Positions 6,477 to 11,786 of a stretch of 11,786 nt of DNA are shown piece by piece; positions within the stretch are counted from its first letter, which is position 1, and each line of letters opens with the position of its first letter. Source of the DNA: Candidatus Blautia intestinipullorum (GTDB lineage: Bacteria; Bacillota; Clostridia; Lachnospirales; Lachnospiraceae); contig DWVA01000101.1 in assembly GCA_019120475.1 (NCBI GenBank), forward strand, positions 1 through 11,786. Direction: 5' to 3'. The notes beneath the pieces are model-generated. The model made no database searches. It worked only from the letters and a program-made list of their open reading frames with translations, and was not told the DNA's origin. The position numbers and the translations under genes were made by a program.

Positions 6477-8047
6477 TATCGTTCTATGAAGGAGATCAGC
6501 TTCCTGGTTTCATCGCAGCCCCGCCTGGTTCCCGCCAGAATAGAGCAGGGTTTATGCAAGGTGATGGGGCTGGCGTCTATCTGAGCGATCACGCCTCCGG
6601 CTTCCTCCACAATTACGGACGCGGCCGCATAATCATATGGCTGGAGTTTCATTTCCAGATAGATCACATTACTGCCTGAAGCAATCCTGCAAAGATCCAG
6701 AGCGGCAGAACCGCCGCTTCTGATCGAAAGGCTTCTGCGGAAAAGCTCTTTTACCGTGTCAAACAGAACTTCAACATTTTCATCATTGTACCGGGCGCAG
6801 CCAAAGGCCGCAATTCCCTCGTCAATGGACTTGTCCTGTATTTTAAGCCTCTTACCGTTCAAAAAGCTTCCCTTTCCCCGCACTGCGCTATACATTTCAT
6901 CCACATAGGGATTATAGACGAATCCCGCGGCTATTTTTCCCTGGTAGGCCAATCCCACAGAAACACAGCTATGGTTGTAACGGAACATAAAATTGGTAGT
7001 CCCGTCTATAGGATCAATATAAAAGGTATACTCCCCGGACGCCTTGGATCCTGCGTTTCCCTCGGTCTCTTCTTCACCGAAAAACTCCGCTCCCGGAAGG
7101 ATCCTTCCCAGTCCCTGTATCAGAAATTTCTGAATTTCCATGTCAAAATCTGTACAGAAATTAGCCGGTCCGTCTTTCTCATGGACCGCATCATCTGACA
7201 GCTTCGCATGGAGCATCTTTTGTCCTGCTTCCCGGATCAAGGTACAGATCTCCTCTTCCTGTTCCGGCGTGAGCGGAATCCCGGACGCATCTGTTTCCGT
7301 TGAATGATCCTGCTGTCCCTCCGTCTTTTCCTGAACCGGAACAAAAGTTTTTTCCTTCTCTGTATCTGCAGTTTCCGCTTTTATGATCGGCAGCCTGCTG
7401 CTGTCCTCAGCAGGCGGATTCCATTCTTCCGTATCCCAGCCTCCCAGTTTTCGGATATATGCAGCCGCGCGCTTTCTGCTCCGGTCAAAGCCCCAATATA
7501 ACAGTCCTCCCAGCGCGCCGCCCAAAGTATTGAAAAACAGATCTGTAAGCTGAAAAGTTCCGATTTTCAGGAAAAGCTGGCAAAGTTCTATCAGCAGAGA
7601 AAATCCAAAACTGACATATACGCTCCTGGCTAGTACTGTCTGCAGCGGCCGTTTTTTGTTATGTTCCTTTTCTTCCAGCATCCAGAACAACAGCGGGATC
7701 ATGGGAAGAAAAAGGATCAGATTTTCTATATTTTCCGTATAAATGCTTCCGTCCTCTTTATGGAAGCCCCAGACTCCCAGAACATTATCCAGAGGGTTTC
7801 CCCAGATAGATCTGCAGAACAGAGTTCGGAACAGCATCATACATATATAGAATACAAGAAAAAACTGTCTGCGGAACAGAGTGTTTGTCCTGAACTCCTG
7901 TATCCACCCCTGCACCACCGGGCCCACCCCTGTCTTCCGCGCACGCATATAAGCGGACATAAACAACACGGCGATCACAAGGGACGCACCGCCGGCCTGA
8001 TAAAGGGCAGCCAGAACATTCCCGATAATTTGAATAATGTATTCCAT
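6476..8047 (-). CDS. VanZ-like membrane domain fused to an inositol monophosphatase-family domain
   Basis: A 523-residue two-domain protein. Residues about 20-190 are a VanZ-like membrane domain with about five helices, including ENIENLILFLPMIPLL (105-120) and FGFSLLIELCQLFL-KIGTFQLTDLFFNTLGGALGGLLYW (147-185), the characteristic E-Q...D-NT-GG pattern. A polar linker (about 190-255) follows. Residues about 258-520 are an IMPase-type Mg2+-dependent phosphatase with the metal ligands in place: GEEE (324-327), DPIDGTTNF (345-353) and Asp472 in YDYAAA before VEEAGG. The usual Trp of the WD-AAG motif is Tyr471. The phosphatase should lie on the cytoplasmic or membrane side, and its substrate (inositol phosphate, sugar phosphate, PAP or lipid headgroup) is unknown. 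GAGGTGAT (8060-8053) precedes the ATG by 5 bases. It is first in an operon with the overlapping apbE. Confidence 0.9.
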   Translation of the reverse strand: MEYIIQIIGNVLAALYQAGGASLVIAVLFMSAYMRARKTGVGPVVQGWIQEFRTNTLFRRQFFLVFYICMMLFRTLFCRSIWGNPLDNVLGVWGFHKEDGSIYTENIENLILFLPMIPLLFWMLEEKEHNKKRPLQTVLARSVYVSFGFSLLIELCQLFLKIGTFQLTDLFFNTLGGALGGLLYWGFDRSRKRAAAYIRKLGGWDTEEWNPPAEDSSRLPIIKAETADTEKEKTFVPVQEKTEGQQDHSTETDASGIPLTPEQEEEICTLIREAGQKMLHAKLSDDAVHEKDGPANFCTDFDMEIQKFLIQGLGRILPGAEFFGEEETEGNAGSKASGEYTFYIDPIDGTTNFMFRYNHSCVSVGLAYQGKIAAGFVYNPYVDEMYSAVRGKGSFLNGKRLKIQDKSIDEGIAAFGCARYNDENVEVLFDTVKELFRRSLSIRSGGSAALDLCRIASGSNVIYLEMKLQPYDYAAASVIVEEAGGVIAQIDASPITLHKPCSILAGTRRGCDETRKLISFIER

Positions 8048-8124
8048 GATTTATCACCTCGTTTTTCAGCGTTGATAGCGTTAATGTACAAGGGACAACA
8101 CATCCCCTGTTTTCTTACGAGCCT

Positions 8125-8153
8125 ATTATAATGGAACAGGAGATAAAATTCAA
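8125..8153 (-). promoter_or_regulatory. Predicted promoter of the VanZ-IMPase/apbE operon
   Basis: On the minus strand, -35 TTGAAT (8153-8148) and a consensus -10 TATAAT (8130-8125) are spaced by 17 bases. The implied leader to the ATG at 8047 is about 70 bases. This is one of the best matches to the vegetative consensus in the window. Confidence 0.7.
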
Positions 8154-8181
8154 TTCCGGGAGACAGAAATGCTTCCTATTA

Positions 8182-8215
8182 AGTCCATTTCGCTCTAAAT
8201 CATCATAGTCCATTT
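8182..8215 (+). repeat. Direct repeat upstream of the Xre-type gene
   Basis: AGTCCATTT occurs at 8182-8190 and again at 8207-8215, 25 bases start to start, in the 205-base divergent gap. A possible -10, TATACT (8226-8231), lies just downstream but has no convincing -35, so the repeats could be regulator sites for a weak or activated promoter. Two 9-mers could also coincide by chance. Confidence 0.35.
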
Positions 8216-8252
8216 TGTTCAGGTCTATACTCTCAAAAAAGGAGGGGATCTG

Positions 8253-8465
8253 ATGAAATTCCAAAGGCTGCATGATTTAAGAGAGGATTCTGATCTATCC
8301 CAGAAACAGATTGGCGAAATCATCCATGTCAGCCAGCGTACTTACTCTCATTACGAAACAGGAAGCCGCTGTATTCCCATAGAAACCTTGATCCGTCTGG
8401 CGGATTATTATAATACCAGTATCGATTTCCTGGTGGGAAGGACCGACAAAAAAGAACGGTTTTAA
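8253..8465 (+). CDS. Small Xre/Cro-CI-type helix-turn-helix protein
   Basis: A 70-residue protein that is almost entirely one HTH_3 domain. LREDSDLSQKQIGEIIHVSQRTYSHYETGSRCIPIETLIRLADYYNTSIDFLVGRTD shows the Q--(I/L)--------VSQ--YS-YE-G----P---L--LA-Y----D-L-G pattern of five helices. The start is set by GGAGG (8241-8245), 7 bases before the ATG. It probably binds DNA as a dimer. Targets are unknown, and the AGTCCATTT repeats just upstream are candidate autoregulatory sites. It is alone on its strand between a divergent operon and a convergent one, and ends right at a strong bidirectional terminator. No toxin, integrase or phage gene is adjacent, so it looks like a free-standing regulator of the kind common in Clostridia. 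Confidence 0.9.
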   Translation: MKFQRLHDLREDSDLSQKQIGEIIHVSQRTYSHYETGSRCIPIETLIRLADYYNTSIDFLVGRTDKKERF

Positions 8466-8501
8466 AAAAGCCCGGATGCCTGCGCCGCATCCGGACTTTT
8501 T
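8465..8501. terminator. Bidirectional intrinsic terminator
   Basis: CCGGATGC (8472-8479) pairs perfectly with GCATCCGG (8487-8494) around a 7-base loop. The stem continues past one C/A mismatch into AAAAAG/CTTTTT. There is a T5 run on the plus strand (8497-8501) and a T6 run on the minus strand (rising into the Xre stop codon). It serves the Xre-type gene on one side and the glycosylase operon on the other. Confidence 0.9.
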
Positions 8502-8502
8502 C

Positions 8503-9321
8503 TCATTCTTTATCTTTCGTCAGCTCATAGTAGAATATGTACTGCTGCATGATTCCTCTCATGCCGCGGTATCTTCTGTTAGGAAACCCTCTTTTATAAT
8601 GTTTCTCCAGCACCTGGTGAATATGCGTATCAATAGGAAAAGCGTCCATGTGATGAAGCGCAAAAAGGCAGATGCAGTCCGCTACTTTTTCACCTACACC
8701 GCAGAGCTTCATCAGCTCCTGCCTGGCCCGGCGGCAGGAACGCATACCTGCAATCTTCTCCAATGAGATTTCTCCCATATCAATACTCTTTGCAGTTGAA
8801 ACAATATAACGGGCCCGGTATCCCAGTCCCAGACTCCGCAGCTCTTCCTCCGTGGCTGCCGCCAAAGCGGATACTGTGGGAAATGCATAATATTCCGTAC
8901 CGTCCGGCGCTTCTTTCTTTTCTCCGTAATGAGTGCAGAGAGCCTCAATACACTTCCGTATCCTGCTTATATTGTTCTGCTGGGAGATCAAAAATGTAAC
9001 GATCATCTCCCACAGATCCTGCCTGAGAATACGGATGCCTTCCCCTTTCGCGGCCGCTGTGCACAGATATCTGTCCCGGGGATTTACAGCGTCTATATAT
9101 CGGCTGTAATCATTATCCAGGTCAAAATAATTGATCCAGATTCCCAGAAATTCCGTATCGCTGCAATGAAAATCCACTACAGCACCTTTCTGTTCCATCT
9201 TCAGATAACGGTCTCCTGCGATCAGCACATATGTATTCTTTCCTGTTTCCTTCATCCGGAAACACTGTCCGGACCGGCAGATCTGTTCCAGGCTGAAATG
9301 ATCCAGTTCTACAGTAATCAT
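8503..9321 (-). CDS. ogg: OGG1-type 8-oxoguanine DNA glycosylase/AP lyase
   Basis: A 272-residue base-excision repair enzyme of the helix-hairpin-helix GPD superfamily that removes 8-oxoguanine from DNA and cleaves the abasic site. The N-terminal RSGQCFRM (16-23) matches the OGG1-type GQ-FRW strand. LISQQNNISRIRKCIEALC (111-129) matches the SSNNNIARI-type segment that faces the lesion. The hairpin LCGVGEKVADCICLFAL (206-222) carries the Schiff-base Lys212, and PIDTHIHQVL (229-238) the catalytic Asp231. The start is ATG 9321, because AAGGAGAA (9335-9328) lies 6 bases upstream. A longer in-frame start at 9438 would run through the preceding gene and adds unrelated residues. It is last in a deoC-Cys4-ogg cluster, 19 bases after the Cys4 gene, and ends at the bidirectional terminator. 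Confidence 0.93.
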   Translation of the reverse strand: MITVELDHFSLEQICRSGQCFRMKETGKNTYVLIAGDRYLKMEQKGAVVDFHCSDTEFLGIWINYFDLDNDYSRYIDAVNPRDRYLCTAAAKGEGIRILRQDLWEMIVTFLISQQNNISRIRKCIEALCTHYGEKKEAPDGTEYYAFPTVSALAAATEEELRSLGLGYRARYIVSTAKSIDMGEISLEKIAGMRSCRRARQELMKLCGVGEKVADCICLFALHHMDAFPIDTHIHQVLEKHYKRGFPNRRYRGMRGIMQQYIFYYELTKDKE

Positions 9322-9340
9322 CTGCTTTTCTCCTTTTGTC

Positions 9341-9523
9341 CTACATCTGGTGCCGCACAATCTTATACTCGTCTCCGGACTGATAATATGGGCATTCTCT
9401 GAAACCGCTGCTGACAAATCTGTAATACTCGTCTTCATCCAGACTTACATCGCAGTAATAGCCTTCACTGTCCTCATCGTAAACATAATTGGCACAATAC
9501 TCACAGCTTGTACTCCGCTTCAT
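9341..9523 (-). CDS. Small acidic Cys4 protein, DUF6472-like
   Basis: A 60-residue protein that resembles the uncharacterised Lachnospiraceae family DUF6472, recognised from memory. It is very acidic in the middle (YDEDSEG, SLDEDEYYR) and has four cysteines: Cys7 and Cys10 in CEYC, Cys24 in YYCDV, and Cys44 in FRECPYY. That arrangement could bind one zinc. A C-terminal DEYKIVRHQM completes the pattern. The ATG at 9523 is the only good start. The strong AAGGAGG upstream is about 14 bases away, longer than usual, so the start is somewhat uncertain. It lies between deoC and the glycosylase gene on the same strand, 83 and 19 bases away, and its stop codon is just upstream of the ogg ribosome binding site, so the three are probably co-transcribed. 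Function is unknown. No membrane segment or signal is visible. Confidence 0.82.
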   Translation of the reverse strand: MKRSTSCEYCANYVYDEDSEGYYCDVSLDEDEYYRFVSSGFRECPYYQSGDEYKIVRHQM

Positions 9524-9606
9524 ATTCTGTATCTTTTCCTCCTTGTCATGCTTTTCCCGTTTTGCCGTCCTGCGAATACTTTTTTCCGGAATATCCGCAG
9601 CCGTTC

Positions 9607-10266
9607 TTACAAAATATTCTCCTTCTTCGCGATTTTCACAAGCCGGCTGGTTCCCAGTCTTGACGCGCCCAGCTCAATAAATCTCTCCGCATCCGCGAAG
9701 GACTGGATCCCGCCTGCCGCCTTGATCCGCACGCCTTTTCCTACATGCCGGCGGAAAAGTTCCACATCCTCAAAGGTCGCTCCGCCTGCCGCGAATCCTG
9801 TGGAGGTTTTAATATAGTCTGCCCCTGCATTCGTAACAATCTCGCACATCCGTATCTTTTCTTCTTTGTCCAGAAGACAGGTTTCGATAATAACCTTCAG
9901 CACATGGCTCTCCGCAGTTTCCTTTATCGCCCGGATTTCCCTTTCCACATAATCGTATTTTTTCTCTTTCAGAGCCCCGATATTGATTACCATATCCAGT
10001 TCGTCCGCGCCGTTATTTAAGGCGTCCTCTGCTTCAAATACTTTGGCGCGGGTGGTGTGGTTTCCATTTGGAAAGCCGATCACTGTGCATACGTTCAGCC
10101 GGTTTCCCAGATAATCTCTGGCTTTTTTTACAAAACAGGGCGGAATACATACAGACGCTGTATGATAAAAAACAGCATCGTCGCAGAGTCTGCGTATTTC
10201 CTCCCAAGTAGCTGTCTGAGCCAGAAGTGTGTGATCTACCCTTGCCAGAATTTCCTGATATATCAT
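9607..10266 (-). CDS. deoC: Deoxyribose-phosphate aldolase DeoC
   Basis: A cytoplasmic class I aldolase that splits 2-deoxyribose-5-phosphate into acetaldehyde and glyceraldehyde-3-phosphate, the last step of deoxynucleoside salvage. The 219 residues form the expected TIM barrel: VDHTLL (10-15), VIGFPNG (62-68), ELDMVINIG (89-97) with the proton-relay Asp91, KVIIETCLL (124-132), DYIKTSTGF (150-158) with Schiff-base Lys153, and RIKAAGGI (180-187) with Lys182. The start is the second ATG (10266). The AAGGAGG overlaps the position just before the first ATG (10272), leaving no spacer, whereas it lies 6 bases from the second. It is first in the deoC-Cys4-ogg cluster. No convincing promoter is seen in the 69 bases upstream. 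No other deo genes (phosphorylase, phosphopentomutase) are in the window. Confidence 0.96.
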   Translation of the reverse strand: MIYQEILARVDHTLLAQTATWEEIRRLCDDAVFYHTASVCIPPCFVKKARDYLGNRLNVCTVIGFPNGNHTTRAKVFEAEDALNNGADELDMVINIGALKEKKYDYVEREIRAIKETAESHVLKVIIETCLLDKEEKIRMCEIVTNAGADYIKTSTGFAAGGATFEDVELFRRHVGKGVRIKAAGGIQSFADAERFIELGASRLGTSRLVKIAKKENIL

Positions 10267-10335
10267 ATGCATCCTCCTTATCTATTCTGTTCGGTCTTTT
10301 TAAGGCAGCCGATTACCGTAGTTTTATTTCCTATG

Positions 10336-10964
10336 TCAGCACGGTATATACTTTTTCATATAACGACGTAATCCTTCGTCACAGACATAGACATATGTTC
10401 CCTCGATTCCACGTGCCATCAGAACTGTATAAATATTCTGCAAAAGTTCAAGCTGTTCTTCTTCCGAGGTTCCTCTTTTCATCATTTTATCAAAAAATTT
10501 TGTTTCATTGATTCTGATTTTGCCAAGCTCCTCATCAAAATACAACTCAGGACCGATCACCACACCCGCGTAGTTCAGATCCAGACCATGAAGAGCATAG
10601 ACACTCCCCATTTCATACTTTAGATTTTCGTTGTAAAGCCATCCTGTTGTACGGCTGTTCCATTTCACCGAAACACCTTCCAGCATAATGTCAGAAATAT
10701 ACGCCTTCTTTTCTTTAGACCATTCCCAGCCATAACCCGTACATATCCGGCAAAGTCCATACTGTTCTTCCTTCTCAAAAATCTTTTCCTGCATTTCTTT
10801 GAAGGAGTCAAATAACTTCAGATCATAATTTTCAAAATACTTTGGAGAAGAGCTTTTCCGTTTTCCAAAAGATAAACCCTATGTCCCGGATGATCCAGAT
10901 AACGTTTCAGGGCTTCTTCTTTGGTCATTTTATTTTCAAAAACAAAAGTTTTTATTTTCAGCAT
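10336..10964 (-). pseudogene. Frameshifted C-terminal remnant of a DUF2075-like (Schlafen-type helicase domain) protein
   Basis: The reading frame 10794-10336 (152 residues) matches the end of DUF2075/Schlafen-type DNA/RNA helicase-domain proteins: CRICTGYGWEWSKEKK, SVKWNS, MGSVYALHGLDLNYAGVVIGPEL and NIYTVLMARGIEGTYVYVCD. The frame stays open upstream to about 10878, with SSSPKYFENYDLKLFDSFKEM before the first ATG. A second frame, from ATG 10964 (AAAGGA 5 bases before it) to the TGA at 10818, reads through FENKMTKEEALKRY and GHRVYLLENGK. One extra A in the A4 run at 10857-10854 (minus strand) would join the two into one ORF of about 210 residues. Even joined, it lacks the N-terminal P-loop NTPase part that such proteins need, and the Crp/Fnr gene ends only 53 bases upstream. 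It is most likely a decayed gene. A short, still expressed fragment is possible. Confidence 0.65.
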
Positions 10965-11017
10965 GGTATCCTTTACCCACTCCAAATGTCGTCTTAAGGT
11001 TCCTTATTTCTTTGCTT

Positions 11018-11686
11018 TCACAGCAGCGTAAACCGGTTTCTCTGAAAGGTCAGGATTCCCTCGTCTCTCATTTTTCCCAGTTCGCTGGACATGGCGCTTC
11101 GATCCACCGAAAGATAGTCCGCCAACTGCTGTCGATTAAAAGGAATTTCAAAAGTTCCTCTGTTCTGCTTTCTTGCCTCGTCCGACAGATAGGAAATCAG
11201 CTTTTCCCTGGTAGACCGCTTTGACATATGTCCAAGTTTCTGCATTAGCATCCTGTTCTTCTCCGAGATAGCAGAAAACAGGTTCTGTACTACCAGAGAA
11301 TGAAATCTGCACGCGGAGGAACAGACAGTAAGGATCTTTTTCACACTAAAAAAAATAACAGTACTGTCTTCCACCGCAACCACATCATTCAAAATGGCGC
11401 TGCTGCCGGGAGCCGCGTAAGCTTCTCCGAACATCTCACCTGCGTTCAGCACATTAATGATACTTCGGTTTCCCCAGTAATCATCCTTCTGAATATGGAT
11501 CCGTCCTTCCGCCAGCACAAAAATATCCCGGACGCTCTCCCCCTGACAGAAAATATAACTGCCTTTTTCATATCTGCCTTCCGCTGCCTGCAGACAGTCC
11601 AGCATCGCCAGAATCTCTTCCTCACCTACACCCGCAAATAATCGTGTTCTTTTTAAAACCGGAATATATTTTTTCATAAAAATCAT
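11018..11686 (-). CDS. Crp/Fnr-family transcriptional regulator
   Basis: A 222-residue regulator with an N-terminal cyclic-nucleotide-binding-like beta-roll (about 12-115: LFAGVGEEEILAML, GSYIFCQGESVRDIFVLAEGRI, INVLNAGEMFGEAYAAPG), a dimerisation helix (about 127-155) and a C-terminal winged helix. Its recognition unit is FNRQQLADYLSVDRSAMSSELGKMRDEGIL (183-212). The position of the cAMP-phosphate-binding Arg-Ser of E. coli CRP reads SSAI, so cAMP is an unlikely ligand. There is also no N-terminal Cys cluster of the FNR iron-sulfur type, and the effector is unknown. The start is uncertain: ATG 11686 and ATG 11677 are both in frame, neither with a good ribosome binding site. A promoter and a perfect palindrome precede it, suggesting autoregulation. 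The DUF2075-like remnant lies downstream on the same strand with no visible terminator between. Confidence 0.92.
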   Translation of the reverse strand: MIFMKKYIPVLKRTRLFAGVGEEEILAMLDCLQAAEGRYEKGSYIFCQGESVRDIFVLAEGRIHIQKDDYWGNRSIINVLNAGEMFGEAYAAPGSSAILNDVVAVEDSTVIFFSVKKILTVCSSACRFHSLVVQNLFSAISEKNRMLMQKLGHMSKRSTREKLISYLSDEARKQNRGTFEIPFNRQQLADYLSVDRSAMSSELGKMRDEGILTFQRNRFTLL

Positions 11687-11692
11687 CTTTCT

Positions 11693-11706
11693 GTTGTAAA
11701 TACAAC
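11693..11706. promoter_or_regulatory. Palindromic operator candidate of the Crp/Fnr-family gene
   Basis: GTTGTA-AA-TACAAC on the plus strand is a perfect 6-bp inverted repeat with a 2-base centre. It lies 6 bases upstream of the ATG at 11686 and about 10-20 bases after the predicted transcription start. The size and symmetry suit a Crp/Fnr-type dimer, and bound protein would block elongation or initiation. It also covers the region where a ribosome binding site would be expected. Confidence 0.55.
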
Positions 11707-11721
11707 CGTTTTGTTTTAAAT

Positions 11722-11750
11722 ATCATATTATAATCTCCCTGTAAAGTCAA
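11722..11750 (-). promoter_or_regulatory. Predicted promoter of the Crp/Fnr-family gene
   Basis: On the minus strand, -35 TTGACT (11750-11745) and -10 TATGAT (11727-11722) are spaced by 17 bases. An overlapping TATAAT lies 5 bases nearer the -35, too close to fit it. The leader to ATG 11686 would be about 30 bases and contains the GTTGTA/TACAAC palindrome. Confidence 0.65.
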
Positions 11751-11786
11751 TGTCTGATACCTGATGAAGTAAACGAATTGTCAGTT

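Noticed and set aside
9322..9438. Longer N-terminus for the OGG1-type glycosylase
   Set aside because: It overlaps the Cys4 gene in another frame, and the added residues match nothing in the family. ATG 9321 has a good ribosome binding site and begins where the conserved part begins.
10311..10339. Possible deoC promoter CTGACA-17-GTAATC
   Set aside because: The -35 is acceptable and the spacing is right, but the -10 matches the consensus at about one position, so it is not supportable.
10818..10859. Programmed -1 frameshifting in the DUF2075-like gene
   Set aside because: The site CGGAAAAGC is not an X-XXY-YYZ slippery heptamer, and the N-terminal ATPase part is missing anyway. Simple decay or a sequence error explains it better.

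Overview
The window looks like a chromosomal stretch from a low-to-moderate GC Firmicute of class Clostridia, most likely a Lachnospiraceae gut commensal. The evidence is strong AGGAGG-type ribosome binding sites, a TTG start, a SecA with a C-terminal zinc tail, and a small Cys4 protein that resembles a family (DUF6472) I associate with Lachnospiraceae. A NusG-II/Gx-transporter pair next to ApbE also fits. I see no rRNA, tRNA, CRISPR array, insertion sequence, phage gene or origin. This is mostly ordinary core and near-core genome, with one decayed gene.

Layout. (1) 6-1555, plus strand: an AraC-family regulator, then a separately promoted small nitroreductase. (2) 1614-4355, minus strand: secA as a single-gene unit with a clear promoter (TTGTTT-17-TAGAAT, extended -10) and terminator. 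No prfB follows it. (3) 4417-5362, plus strand, divergent from secA: a membrane-anchored NusG domain II protein and a Gx/HepS-like membrane transporter component, behind a TTGCCG-17-TATGAT promoter. (4) 8153-5373, minus strand, converging on (3) with a 10-nt gap: a fused VanZ-like/inositol-monophosphatase protein and an ApbE-type FAD:protein FMN transferase. These two are coupled by a TAATG overlap and driven by TTGAAT-17-TATAAT. (5) 8253-8465, plus strand: a 70-residue Xre-type helix-turn-helix protein, ending at a bidirectional terminator. (6) 10266-8503, minus strand: deoC, a 60-residue Cys4 protein, and an OGG1-type 8-oxoguanine glycosylase, apparently one operon ending at the same terminator. 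(7) 10964-10336, minus strand: a frameshifted C-terminal remnant of a DUF2075-like helicase-domain protein. (8) 11750-11018, minus strand: a Crp/Fnr-family regulator with its own promoter and a perfect palindrome downstream of it, probably an autoregulatory operator.

How the genes may work together. NusG-II and Gx-transporter proteins resemble the EetA/EetB pair of flavin-based extracellular electron transfer loci, and ApbE attaches FMN to extracytoplasmic proteins, so 4.4-6.5 kb is a candidate flavin/redox module. No flavinylation target lies in the window. The deoC-Cys4-ogg cluster puts deoxyribose-phosphate catabolism beside oxidised-guanine repair, with an uncharacterised small protein between them. 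I found no clearly new defence or mobile system. The least ordinary items are the VanZ-IMPase fusion, the Cys4 protein, the Crp/Fnr operator and the frameshifted remnant.
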